A program made the position numbers and the translations under genes. Under the pieces are notes generated by a model. The model saw only the letters and a program-made list of their open reading frames with translations, was not told the DNA's origin and ran no database searches. A stretch of 64,000 bases of DNA from Turbatrix aceti (lineage: Eukaryota > Nematoda > Chromadorea > Rhabditida > Panagrolaimidae): the NCBI GenBank assembly GCA_963969345.1, contig OZ017769.1:9241725-9305724 (forward strand). The letters run 5' to 3'. Below, piece by piece: positions 21,560 to 32,237 of this stretch. The first letter of the stretch is position 1. Each line of letters opens with the position of its first letter.

Positions 21560-24120
21560 GGTTAAACGAACACGGTGATAACGACTAGTAAAATATTAAA
21601 GACATCTGACAGTAAAGCTATTATAGCCTACACAAAAAACAAATGTCGGCAAATTAAAAATGTGCATTAGAAAACCTATAGAAAAAATGGGATTGGGGGC
21701 GGAGTTGAGATGCAATGGGAAAACACGGGATAATGCTTTCTTTATTTAGCCAGAGATGTACTGTCATTCAGAAATGGAACAAAATAATTTCTCACCAGTT
21801 TTTTTACCGTGTTGCCTTGGTGTCTCTTTCGGTTCGATCTTAGTTACTAGGGTAATGAAACGCGACTTTATTCCTTACCAGAGACAGGCAAATCTGCCCG
21901 GCAAGCGAGCGAGAACGGGAGCGCGCATCCCGCGGGGGCGGAGCCCTGGTCGGGGTGCAGGTGCACTTAAACCCGCGCAACAACCGAGCAATTTATTTTA
22001 TGTTTTAGCTTGAAAAAAAACTATTAAAATGACCGAACCAAATTTGGTTCGCTTCAATTTGAATACCCCAATTATGTATTTATATTTTCAGAATTGGTTT
22101 TTTAACAATCCCGAAATTCTCTGAAACCAAAAACGCTGATTGTGGCGCTTGTTTCATACATACACACACGCCGGTGCCGCATAGTTAGACCCCAATAATT
22201 ATTAATAAATTCCATTTCATTGCGTCACCATGAAAAAAAGTCTGACTTCCAAGTACATAAAGAACAGGAAGTAAAAAATGTCTCATATCAGACGGTGAAA
22301 TAAGAGAGCAGAAATCCAGTATAGCCAATTACGTGTTACAAAGAGTAAATTGTTGTATCCCACACTGTAAACGAAGAAAAGTTAGTGCCAAGGACGTCTA
22401 TTCATTGCCGTCCAGGAAGAAATGTATGCAAAGAGTCAAGATCATTGATCATGTAAATATAATGATTACAAAAAACTCCATATTGAAAAAGTTTGATTAA
22501 ATAAAATAAGATAAAATCGGGAAGTTTTTAAGTAGAGTTTTGCAAAAACATATAAAAAGTACTAAGTTTATTAAAAATCCTTTAAAATTTTGGATGAAGA
22601 ATTGCTATTCACCGGATGCAAGTAGAAAATTACACAAAGTAGCCAACAAGCTCGAAAGTACATAGAAAATACGGTCGTTATTTTGTTTTGTAATCAAATT
22701 AAAATAAACGTATTACGTGTTATGTATCGTACATCATATTTATTACCCCTACTCCTACAAGTAAAACTAAATTATTACATAAATTATTAAATTATGTTGA
22801 TCATTGGATTGCTTACTCACAACCATGTAAGCAATCCACAGTGCGTTGTGCAATTATGAAATATCATTAATTTCGTAATTGCTAATAACGGAAGAATTTT
22901 TAAGCAAATATGACAAAATTATCAAAATTTATATCCAATTAGGATTCCAAATATGTTCGTTACACTTGAAGAAACACGTGTAGTTGAAAAGTCGTTCATA
23001 ATGCAAAGTAATTTGTGGGTGCTCTATGAAGTCCAAATGTTGTAAATAGATGTAGTGTCCGATGTGAGAATAAAGTATCCCACTGTGAGCCAAACCCCAA
23101 AATGTTCCCACATCAAGCCTAACCTACAAAGTATGTTACCTCTTGTCATTAACGGTGATTCTCTTTTGCAATTATCAATCTTGTATTAGATAATTTGTGT
23201 TTTAACTAAAAATATATAGAAAGTAACTACACATCTGTCTTCAGATTTGCCAGTCTGGTAAATATGAATTAGATTTAATTAAAGAATTTTACATTTAAAA
23301 AACATTACTCATTCAAATATGTATCACACCGGAAGTAAAGAACATCATCTGCTTGTGATCTCAAAACTATGTATTTTATTGCAAAAAGTGTGAAAATCCA
23401 GAACCATAAATAAACAAAAACTTAATTTATTATACGCGAAAAAACATCAAGAACAAATTACGCCACATGAATAAACCAAAGAATAAAGAAGCATCAAGAT
23501 GCCATTCTTGGCACCCTTGATTGCCCTCCGGTGTCAAGTTTTACTGGCTACGGTATTGTTTTCTATTTTTTCTCTCGAATAACAGTTTCACATATCACGA
23601 AACACAGAAAAAATTGAGTCCGAAGTACATCTAATTAGCAACGTCTAACAATTCTCGTTGAAGCAAAGATTTTATCACGACAGAAAGTCTAACGTTTTGA
23701 AAATTAGATTTGAGATGCCAAAAAGCCAAAAACAATAATGGAAGGTGGAAAAGGTGGTTATTACTTGAATGGGACAAAGATTTATAATCATTTTTAATGT
23801 TGAATACAAAATTTCACGTATTTTTAAAAATTGCATCGCATTCGTTGAAAATTCGATTATATGAAAGAAAACATGAAACTCCACTGGTAAATTGAGTAAA
23901 TGTAACAGTGTATAGAACGGTGTTGTTGATATTCGCTGTAATACGATTTACGTACAGTATTTATCGTACAAATCCACCAAAATGTTTGCAAACACGTAAA
24001 CATTCATCTGATGGAAAACACTTAGAATCGGTCAATTAAATACCTCATAAATACAATAGCATAAAAACAGTGTGTCGATGATTACGATATATGTATATGT
24101 ACACATACGTAAGTACGATA
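21560..24120. other. 2.5-kb gene-poor region with transposon debris
   Basis: AT-rich. A high-GC patch at 21895-21985 is unexplained. A THAP zinc-finger remnant lies at 22333-22452. A 60-codon minus ORF at 22929-23111 has no recognisable domain and may be part of the same element. No complete gene. Confidence 0.4.
22333..22452 (+). pseudogene. THAP zinc-finger fragment (transposon-like)
   Basis: Plus-strand translation gives VNCCIPHCKRRK...VYSLPSRKKCMQRV, the start of a THAP domain (C-x2-4-C followed by a short loop and aromatic/Pro residues). The frame does not extend to the later Cys/His pair. THAP domains occur in P-element-like transposases and in host proteins; surrounding non-coding debris favours a dead transposon. 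Confidence 0.45.
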
Positions 24121-24432
24121 CCAGTGTTGTCGGGTTACCCGACCCGAAACCCGACCCGACCCGAACCCGACCCGAAAATCCCGGGTTTCGGGTCGGGTAA
24201 CCCGAAATTTTCGGGTTCGGGTTTTGGTTCGGGTCGGGTAACCCGAAATTTTCGGGTTCGGGTTCGGGTTCGGGTCGGGTTACCCGAAATTTTCGGGTTC
24301 GAGTTCGGGTTCGGGTCGGGTTACCCGAAATTTTCGGGTTCGGGTTCGGGTTCGGGTCGGGTTACCCGAAATTTTCGGGTTCGGGTTCGGGTTCGGGTCG
24401 GGTAACCCGAAAATTTCAGAACCCGACAACAC
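24121..24432. repeat. CGGGT-rich tandem element with terminal inverted repeats
   Basis: Repeated units of about 47-50 bp alternate GGTTCGGGTTCGGG runs with the palindrome GGTTACCCGAAATTTTCGGG. The whole block is bounded by AGTGTTGTCGGGTT on the left and its exact inverse AACCCGACAACACT on the right. The long ORFs it creates (RVRVRVGLPE...) are artefacts of the repeat. A related block lies at 25050-25347. Confidence 0.75.
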
Positions 24433-25049
24433 TTTGGCCGCTGTGTTGGGAAGAGGGTGTGCTGTCAATCAGCGCTATGGTGTCCATCAGCGCATAGTAT
24501 GGACAAACGCGGCCCGCATGACGTTGCGGTGTACCGCGACTATAAAGCGAATGCTCTGCCGATGAGTTAGGGAAGCAAAACAACTCGCGCTGCCGAACAG
24601 CGGCGTCGATTGACCCCTCAGGTGTGTTGTCGGCACATGCTGGAAACATTTGTTTGCGTTTTTCGTCGTAGAATATATGGGACGCACCTACCTAAATCAT
24701 CTGGTGCCCGATGCACAAGGCGGCGACCGCGCTGCTTGCACAATATTAAATCAATTATTTTCTTGTTTTGTGACCACTGGTCAGTGACCAGACGCAATTT
24801 TTTGCCTGTCGCGCGATTGAATATGATTGTTGTTTTTTATCACATTGTTTATTTTATAGCAACAAATGGATGATTTATCTCCAGAGCTTACTGTGCATCT
24901 GGAAACGGTTCGCGAGCAAACGCTTGCCGACCAACTCGACAGGAAGACTGCGTCCGACATAGAAATTTTGGATTAAAATCGTTATTCATGTTCTTTTAAA
25001 ATTTTTTTTCGTTTGACTTTCGGTTTGTGACAGCTTGCATAAAATTGCC
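24433..25049. other. Spacer between the two satellite blocks
   Basis: About 620 bp of unique-looking, moderately GC-rich sequence. A splice-acceptor-like TTATTTTATAG precedes a 36-codon ORF (24866-24976, MDDLSPELTVHLE...), which could be an orphan exon. I do not assign a gene. Confidence 0.3.
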
Positions 25050-25347
25050 GGGTTGAAGTTCGGGTCGGGTTTTCGGGTCGGGTTACCCGAACTTCGGGTT
25101 TCGGGTCGGGTAACCCGAAATTTTCGGGTTCGAGTTCGAGTTCGGGTCGGGTTACCCGAAATTTTCGGGTTCGGGTTCAGGTTCGGGTCGGGTAACCCGA
25201 AAATTTCGGGTTCGGGTTCGGGTTCGGGTCGGGTTACCCGAAATTTTCGGGTTCGGGTTCGGGTTCGGGTCGGGTTACCCGAAATTTTCGGGTTCGGGTT
25301 CGGGTTCGGGTCGGGTTACCCGAAAAATTTCCGAACCCGACAACACT
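25050..25347. repeat. Second CGGGT-rich element, left end degraded
   Basis: Same unit as 24121-24432 in the same orientation. The right terminus is intact (AACCCGACAACACT), but the left terminus lacks AGTGTTGTCGGG and starts instead with GCCGGGTTGAAGTTCGGG, so that end has been lost. Confidence 0.7.
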
Positions 25348-25696
25348 GTACGATACACGTGAATAAGAGTATAATGAGTCGGCTAACAACATCTCTGACC
25401 GCCCAAATGGATACATCACGAAACACATGCTACAACAAATTTGTTACCACTACGAACAAATTAATACTAATTACAATACATAATGAAAGTTCAAAATTAT
25501 GTTACCCACAGTGTTTTCCCCCAAAACCTGAAATATCGTAAAAAAATGTTGTTCAAAAGAACCATTGACCACGAAACGCGCACGCTGTGGTGTCTCGTAT
25601 GGAAAATTTTTGTTAGTGTTTTTCTAATCGTTTTGTTCAAGCGTAATTCTTGTGTTTTTTTCGGCGTACCAGACGTCTCCCAAGTAGTTTTTTTCG

Positions 25697-25703
25697 TTTA
25701 CAG
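25697..25703 (+). promoter_or_regulatory. Candidate trans-splice acceptor of tim-13
   Basis: TTTACAG preceded by a T-rich tract, 13 nt before the start codon. Nematode mRNAs commonly receive a spliced leader at such sites; a cis 5'UTR intron would look the same. Confidence 0.35.
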
Positions 25704-25716
25704 TCAACCGATAGCG

Positions 25717-26636
25717 ATGGATCAACTCCTTGACGTCGAACAGCTCAAGAAGCTTACGCCGGAACAGCAGAACCAGGTTCTTGCAGGTGTCAAGCAACAG
25801 GCTGCCATTCTCAATGCTCAGAATCTCATCACTGTGAGTTGTTTTTTGTTCATGGGGTTTTGTGGGGGATTTGTTGATTAATCTGGGTTGGAAATGGAGC
25901 CTTTGTAGCCAGAATTGGCTTTTTTGGGGGTTTTGACTTGTTTTGGAGGCTAAACATGCCAAATTTCTCTAATTGTTCTAGATTTAATTGAAAACGTCAT
26001 ATCATACGTTTAATATGGTTATTTATAAATTATAGTTCAAAAACAAAGATTAGCGTTTTTAGGCCATGATTTGAGTTTTTTTTGGGTTTTGTGGTGCAAA
26101 TGCGACATTTTGCCCGTTTTTACATTTTATTATTTTTTTCATGTGATAACGTTTTTTTTCATTGCAGGATCTCTCCGAGAAATGCACCAGCAAGTGTATC
26201 ACCAGTCCTGGAACGTCGTTGAGCAGCTCCGAAAAACAATGCCTTCAGCGATGCATGGATCGCTTCGTTGAATCATGGGACGTCGTTTCCCGAGCACTTT
26301 CCAAGAGGTAAGTCAGGGTTCACCCCAATGAGAAAACTTCCGGGGGTCGAGGAGGGCTGAAACGCTAGTTTATACCGGGAAAACCCATTTGCTGAATTCT
26401 GAGAAAAATATTTAAAAGAAGAGTATTTTTTTTAGAAAGTTTGGGGTTTTTTTCGATCATTTTATTTTTTTTGTAATTTCTTTGTTACAAAATAATTTTT
26501 TTGTGATAAAACTGATAAGTTTTTCTTTCTAAATTTTTTATAAGCCCATCGTTTTAGGCTCCAAGAAGAACTCAACGCATCCGGAGGTGCAGGTGCTCTC
26601 GGTGGTCATCAAGGTGGATTTGGATCATTTTCGTGA
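25717..26636 (+). CDS. tim-13: Mitochondrial import chaperone Tim13
   Basis: Exons 25717-25833, 26168-26307 and 26558-26636 encode 111 residues. The twin CX3C signature CTSKC...CLQRC (near residues 45-65) defines small Tim proteins, and [15 protein letters not shown] with a Gly-rich tail is typical of Tim13. With Tim8 it forms a hexamer in the intermembrane space that escorts hydrophobic precursors to TIM22/SAM. The length is normal. An acceptor-like TTTACAG ends at 25703, 14 nt before the ATG; in a nematode this suggests a spliced-leader site or a 5'UTR intron. Confidence 0.93.
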
Positions 26637-27281
26637 TCTCGCTGCGCTGCTGTTACATCACCTGATATCCATTCACCCGCGATTAATGGCAACATGACCG
26701 CGTCGGTGTTTTTCATTGGGCTTTGTAGTTTGTTTTTTGTTTGTTTTGTTTTATTGGTTTTTTATTGAATTAAACAGGACTGATTATGAATTTAGAATTT
26801 TTTATATTTATCAACAAGTGTGAATTTTTTTCTTTTTTTTGTATCGATTAAAAAACCGCAAACTGATTGATTGAATTTTTTCAAAGAATCAATCGGTGCT
26901 TTTTTTTCTTTTTTTTTGCGTAGACCAGGCAGGTGCACCCCGTCTCCCGTCCTTCACCTGGTCCACATGCATGTGACGAATCGTCGATTTTTGTACAACG
27001 CATGCGCGCATGGAGTGATGTGATGACACCTATGATGCAAGTACGGGAAAGCCTGGGATGCCTTTCCAAGATAAGCTTTGGGTGGCTTATCTTGGAAAAG
27101 GACATCGAACGCCGTCCTCTGCCCGCACCTAGCACCGGTCGTCTGACCTGTCCAAGAACTGACCTTGCAAAACAACAACACCCGCCTCCTTCCTTCCTGC
27201 CTGCCTGGTAGATACATAAAGCATCAGCGATCTCTGACAGTCTCATTTTAAACCTATTTTTCGTTCTTCACGCGTTGTACG
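26637..27281. other. Intergenic upstream of the Ly6-like gene
   Basis: Holds the Tim13 3'UTR and the promoter of the Ly6-like gene. The one clear structure is the GATA hairpin at 27061-27101; otherwise T-rich and then GC-balanced sequence with no gene. Confidence 0.4.
27061..27101. promoter_or_regulatory. Inverted GATA sites forming a strong hairpin
   Basis: TTTCCAAGATAAGC and its inverse GCTTATCTTGGAAA flank an 8-nt loop. Each arm carries AGATAAG, the core bound by intestinal GATA factors such as ELT-2 in Caenorhabditis. The site lies about 180 nt upstream of the ATG at 27282, so a role in gut expression of the Ly6-like gene is plausible but inferred. Confidence 0.4.
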
Positions 27282-27761
27282 ATGGTTCGGCTGAACGTTT
27301 CCGTTTTTGTCTTTGGCATCCTGGCTTTTGCCTGTGTGGCAGTCACCGGTCTCAAGTGTTACGTCGGCGAACAGGCTCACCCTACGCAGGACGTCACGAA
27401 GCTTGAACAGCAAAATGGATGCGTTTACTGCCTTTACAGTTGGTTTTTAAAGATTTAAAAAATCTTAAACACAATTTTAAACCTATGAATTTTGGTCGAA
27501 ACATTCACAAAAAAATTTATTTGCCAAAAAAAGCTGAAATAAATTTTTTTTTCAGTGTACAAAGGCGACACGGACACGTTCAAGTGCACTGCAGGCAAGG
27601 ACCCCTTCTCGCCGGTCAACGTCTGCGCGTCTTCGTGGTTCGAAGGCATCACGGCCGCTATCTACTGCCAGAAGGACCTCTGCAACGTCCCCTGTCAACC
27701 TTCGTTCGCCGTGTCGGTTGCCAACTTCTGGTATCGCGTGTTTTCTGTCTTTACGTTGTGA
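27282..27761 (+). CDS. Ly6/ET-module secreted or GPI-linked protein
   Basis: Exons 27282-27438 and 27556-27761 encode 120 residues with a phase-1 intron. Signal peptide MVRLNVSVFVFGILAFACVA; a single three-finger-like module follows with KCYVGE, CVYCLYS, then FKC, VCASSWF, IYCQKDLCNVPC. The short hydrophobic C-terminus (VANFWYRVFSVFTL) may be a GPI signal. An AATAAA sits 16 nt after the stop. Exon 1 can join equally well, in phase, to the exon at 29748, which lacks its own signal exon. Family members act at cell surfaces or as secreted modulators; the role here is unknown. Confidence 0.75.
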
Positions 27762-27797
27762 TTTTTTGGGTGGCAAATAAAATTCTTCCAAGAAGAT

Positions 27798-29608
27798 TGC
27801 TACCGGGGCTCCCGGCTAGCTCGCGCTTCCTCGTAGATCCCGGACACTTCGTAGTAGACAATAGTTTATCCGTAGAATCTCTCGTACAACAACCGTGAAC
27901 AATTATGCATAAACGATGACTCGATGACGACGACCGCTGCGTGTCCCCAACCGGGACGAGCGCGTGCCACGCGCGACCTGCCTGCTGCTACGCCCGCCGA
28001 CCAGAATGATGACTTCGCGTCATCGGTCGCTGCCGATCTGCTTGTCTTGCCGGCGCACGCTTCCCTCGTGGCCGCACACGTTCTCTGCCTCGCGCTCGTG
28101 GCTCGCTCACCAGTCCCTGGGAGAATGGTCAACCAGTCCCGGTACCACTCCTTCCCCCAGCTGACCGTCGTCGCTGGATCCAACCGGATCCTGCGTCACG
28201 CGTCAGCTCAACTGAGCCGACCGGGACTGCGCCTGTAGTCGTCTTCGTCGCCTTTGACTTCCTTCGGTTCCTCAAACTTCACTCAACTGAGTGGCTTTCA
28301 TCCTGCTTGACCGCATGCTCAGCCACCTTCTTTCGGTGCCACCAGCAGTCAACCGCCATCCACAAAGGCCCCTTCTGGCTCGCTGGCCGAAGCTCTGCAC
28401 TTCCATGAATGCGTTCTTCGTCTTTTGATGACTGCTGCGTAGCCAACTGGCCACCCATGTTGCCAGCCCGCATGCGATGCCGTCCACGTAAGGCCCTGGT
28501 GATAGTCACGTGACGGCGTGCCTTTCTCATTCTCTTGTTGCTTGCGTGCCCCTGTTGTCTCTGCTCGACAGGCCATCGACGTACAGCAGGCCCCGCACGT
28601 TGCCTGCCGTTCATAAACTTCCTTGACGCGAACCCGGCCTCCTCAGATGAGGGTATCCCCTGCCAATTCTCTGCATCCTGTGTCGCTGCCGTGCTGCCAC
28701 CTGCCATTCTTGCAGTCCGCTTGCTTCCCGTATTGATCTCCCTGACCGGCGGCTTCTCTGGATATCCACAGCGGTGGCATGCCCGAAATTCTTCCATGAC
28801 GTTTCTGCGTTCCGCTGCCTCTCTTTGCAGCACCTCACGCCAGTACAGTCTTGACGCCACTGCTCGCACTCGGATTCCTTGCAGCTCAACTGAACTGTAA
28901 CTGATGATGCAAGCCTGGACCGCCGTCGGCACTTCTCAAAGTCCGTCCATGCCTGACTGAATCACATCACAACTGCGACGTACTTGGCGCTTGCTGCTTC
29001 CATTCCACCAGCCAACTGGCCTGGTTTCTTCGTCGCCGCAAAATCAAAACATGGCGCGTTGCCTCAGCCATTCTTGATTGATTCTGGTCGCAGGCCAAGC
29101 CAACTGGCGTGACCTCGGGAGAGCGTCGTTGTCGTTGATCCTCGTTTCTTCTCTCCGCTGCGTGTTGCCGTAGTGCGTGTGCCGCGTCGCCGCCATCGAT
29201 CGATCGTAGTCGTAGTCTCTTCTTCCGCGTAGTTGGAATCAGCACTCTCGTCACCATTTGCTACCGGGGCTCCCGGCTAGCTCGCGCTTCCTCGTAGATC
29301 CCGGACACTTCGTAGTAGACAATAGTTTATCCGTAGAATCTCTCGTACAACAACCGTGAACAATTATGCATAAACGATGACTCGATGACGACGACCGCTG
29401 CGTGTCCCCAACCGGGACGAGCGCGTGCCACGCGCGACCTGCCTGCTGCTACGCCCGCCGACCAGAATGATGACTTCGCGTCATCGGTCGCTGCCGATCT
29501 GCTTGTCTTGCCGGCGCACGCTTCCCTCGTGGCCGCACACGTTCTCTGCCTCGCGCTCGTGGCTCGCTCACCAGTCCCTGGGAGAATGGTCAACCAGTCC
29601 CGGTACCA
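27798..29608 (-). mobile_element. Non-autonomous LTR retrotransposon
   Basis: Two direct repeats of 350 bp (27798-28147 and 29259-29608) look identical and have TG...CA ends. On the minus strand the 5' LTR (right copy) is followed 2 nt later by a primer-binding-site-like TGGTGACGAGAGTGC, and the 3' LTR is directly preceded by the polypurine tract GGGGGAAGGAG. The 1.1-kb interior has no protease, reverse transcriptase or integrase. Near-identical LTRs imply recent insertion. No perfect target duplication is visible. It sits immediately behind the Ly6-like gene's AATAAA. Confidence 0.85.
28279..28932 (-). CDS. Short ORF inside the LTR element, possible gag remnant
   Basis: A 217-codon minus-strand ORF occupies most of the element's interior. 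It is Arg/Gln-rich and contains CHRCGYP, which is reminiscent of, but not a complete, zinc knuckle (no following His/Cys spacing). Given the element's orientation it could be a gag leftover; composition alone could also keep this GC-rich frame open. Confidence 0.25.
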   Translation of the reverse strand: MPTAVQACIISYSSVELQGIRVRAVASRLYWREVLQREAAERRNVMEEFRACHRCGYPEKPPVREINTGSKRTARMAGGSTAATQDAENWQGIPSSEEAGFASRKFMNGRQRAGPAVRRWPVEQRQQGHASNKRMRKARRHVTITRALRGRHRMRAGNMGGQLATQQSSKDEERIHGSAELRPASQKGPLWMAVDCWWHRKKVAEHAVKQDESHSVE

Positions 29609-29747
29609 ATATCATAATTTGAAATTATAAAAATATAAAAATTATAATATTAAATTACAAAAATTGTAATTTTAAATTATAAAAATTACAATTTTAAATT
29701 ATAAAAATTACAATTTTAAGTTATAAAAATAAATAATATTTTTTCAG

Positions 29748-30279
29748 ATCTCCAAAACAACGTTGAGAATTTTGAGTGCAGTGCTACCGATGCTGCACAC
29801 GTACCTCTAAACCAGTGCGTCGATGCTGAGTACCACAACATGTCGGCTGTGATGTATTGCGATAAAAATAACTGTAACACGCCGTGCACGCCAAGGCCCT
29901 CAAATTTGACGTGCTACGTCGGTGTGCAAACAAAGGAGACACTCAACTTGACAACTCTTGGTCAACAGAAAAATTGTGCCTACTGTAGCTATAGTAAGCT
30001 ATTTCTTAAAAATCGCTTCAAGACCCACAAATTTTCAAATTTTCAGTGGCGTTTGCTTCAAACTCAACTGTAGAATTCGCCGGATACGAATTTAACGTAG
30101 ATCCCGACAACATTGTTGTCAACGAGTGCGGGAAAGCTACAGACTACGATATTGAGGCCGCTATCTTCTGCGACACCGGAAATCTCTGCAACACGCCCTG
30201 CACTCCCAGTTCAGGTTCGATCCCGGTCATCGGAGGACTACTGTTCTTCCTGGTTCTCGCCACGACAATTTTCAACTAA
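29748..30279 (+). CDS. Ly6/ET-module exons, 5' exon missing or shared
   Basis: Two exons, 29748-29993 and 30047-30279. The first completes one module (FECSATD, VMYCDKNNCNTPC) and starts another (LTCYVGVQ, CAYCSYS); the second completes module 2 (NECGKATDY, IFCDTGNLCNTPC) and ends in a GPI-like hydrophobic tail (VIGGLLFFLVLATTIF). The acceptor at 29748 is preceded by TTTTTTCAG, so an upstream exon with a signal peptide is needed. Exon 1 at 27282-27438 fits in phase, making a two-module GPI protein across the LTR insertion. Alternatively the true first exon was lost. Confidence 0.65.
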
Positions 30280-30323
30280 TTTTTATTCCATAGATTTTTT
30301 CTATTTTTTTCTAAAAAATACAT

Positions 30324-31684
30324 TCAAGCTTTGACGTATCCCTGAATGAGTGCGAGAACCTCGAGCGCAGATCCCCATCCCAGAGTGAATCCATTCGATC
30401 CGTGACCGTAGTTGTGAACTTTGAGAAACTTGTTTCCGCCCGGACTCGTCGCTTCGGTGGCTTCGATTCTGACGCCGGCCTGGCGAGCAGGGCGAAGGCC
30501 GCACCACTCGGAGAGGACCTTGGCGCCCTTCATCGTCGGGTGCAGGGCGACGTAGCGGCCCCAGATGTCGTCGCGGTCGGCATCCGTGACCTCGAGGCTG
30601 GCGTTGCCGTCGTGCCTCACCGTTCCCACGATCACAGAATCCACCATGGGAATCGTAAACGTCGAAAAATCTCGGTAGTTAAAGTGCTTGTGCCAGGGAG
30701 CTTCGACTTCGATGGCAACTCCTCGGCTAGGGATTACGGTATCGTCGTCACCGGCCAGACGTCCGCCGTCGAGGCCAGCACAATTGACAACCGCATCGTA
30801 GGGGCCTTCGTCGGCGAGGTCGTCCAGGGAGGAGACCTTGCGGCTGATGAAGATGGCACCACGCTCGGTGGCCTGTCGTCGGAGCCAGGGCACATAGCGA
30901 CGGCCTTCCGAAGCGTAGGCCGTGTAGTGGATACAGTACTTGGAAGGATCCGGGAAGAGAGCCGTGATCTCGCGGTTCTTCAGCCATCGGAAGTTGTACA
31001 CGATGTCTTCCATGTTTTTGGCCTGAATGGGGAAAGTTAACAGGGTATTGATTGGAAAACAATGTTTGGACTTGTTTTTAGCCAAAATTGCAATTTTTTA
31101 ATTTAAAATAAGTCTCAACACGAAAAAATACAATATTAGCTATTTTGGTCCCAACACGAAAATAGGTCAAATCCCGATTTTCTTGTCTCGACACGAAAAT
31201 GCATTTGTTCGGTCTCAACACGACCTGTTTTTTTAACGACCAAATCATTAGTTTTCTTGTCTCGAAGCGAAATTTTTTTCGGTCTCGACACGAAATTAGC
31301 GTTTGTACGGTCTCAACACGATAAAAAAACACATTCTTATCGATCCCGACACGAATTTTTTTAATCGATTCCGCAACAAAAAAAATTCACCTGCTTTTTC
31401 AATGTTTCCTCATTATCGGATTGGATGTGTCCGGAGACAAGCTTGACACCGGTCTCAGATCCGGGATACTTCCGCTCGATCTGCGCAAATCTTTCGAAGC
31501 TGACAGCGGCGAGCTTGCGATCTCCGAAAGCGTCGAGTCGGAAGAGACCGGCTGGGCCGAAGCTGCACGTGTTCTCAAACGGTCGGTCGGAGAACAGAGT
31601 GACAGCGGCCTTTGGATTGGCTTCGAGAATCGCGAGAGCCGTCGAACACCCAATAACGCCCTGTCCAACGATGGCAACACGCAT
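30324..31684 (-). CDS. D-amino-acid / D-aspartate oxidase
   Basis: Exons 31391-31684 and 30324-31023 (minus) encode 331 residues, normal for DAO/DDO flavoenzymes, which oxidatively deaminate D-amino acids to imino acids with H2O2. Motifs: Rossmann GQGVIGCSTA at residues 7-16; TCSFGPAGLFR; VNCAGLDG; FTIPMVDSVIVGTV; carboxylate-binding GLRPARQAGVRIE; and C-terminal HNYGHGSNGFTLGWGSA. The C-terminus is YVKA, so no canonical PTS1 is seen, unlike many peroxisomal homologues. I cannot distinguish acidic from neutral substrate preference. It lies 554 bp downstream of RBM8A on the same strand. The 367-nt intron contains a minisatellite. Confidence 0.93.
31105..31370. repeat. Minisatellite in the DAO intron
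   Basis: About eight degenerate copies of GTCTCAACACGAAA (variants GTCTCGACACGAAA, GTCCCAACACGAA and similar) are spaced by T-rich linkers of roughly 15-30 nt. The array occupies most of the single intron. Confidence 0.7.
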
Positions 31685-32237
31685 TCTCACAACTTTATTT
31701 GGCGTCAACAACAAATGAAGAGCAGAGCGAATGGAAATGAACCAAAACCAAGATAATTTATATTAGGGTCGGGAGATACGGACGCTGGCTGCTTGCTGCC
31801 TGTTGAGAGAGCGAAACATCAAAGAACAGTGGACTTGGTTCTTGGTGAGACCCTGAGCAGCGAAAAAAACAAAAAAATGTGTGTATTGTGATCAGGCAAC
31901 GTGTCTGCAACGTTTTGAGATTGAAAAGGCATAAAACATCAAAATAAAGCTTGGGGGAGGCGGGGGCCATCAGAGTACGCAGGAGGGTGATTTGTAGAAA
32001 ATAAAAACGATCAGTACTTTTTTTGGGTTTCGGTGATACAAGTGCACAAAACACATATAAAAACCTTCGTTTTTGTCACCAAAAAAGTAGAACACCCCAT
32101 TTAGCCATTTCAAACCTCAAAAAATTCCACAAACTCATCCTGCAACCCCAACTGCAATTTTTAGTCGTCAAAAAATCAAATCCCCCAATTTAGCAATTTT
32201 CAACCCCAAAAAAAAACTCACATCCAGCAGTCCCACC
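31685..32237. other. Spacer between RBM8A and DAO
   Basis: Contains the RBM8A 3'UTR and DAO upstream region, both minus strand. I see no trans-splice acceptor close to the DAO ATG and no repeat, so an operon is not supported from sequence. Confidence 0.4.

Noticed and set aside
24091..25541. Long ORFs of RVRVRVGLPE repeats
   Set aside because: They are translations of the CGGGT satellite, open on both strands.
26881..27246. ORFs on both strands upstream of the Ly6-like gene
   Set aside because: No homology, start context or exon signals; promoter region.
27866..28183. ORFs in LTR sequence (and identical ones at 29327-29593)
   Set aside because: They lie inside the LTRs, recur in both copies and are GC-driven.
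30402..31040. 212-codon plus-strand ORF
   Set aside because: Antisense shadow of DAO exon 2 with strong coding bias on the minus strand.
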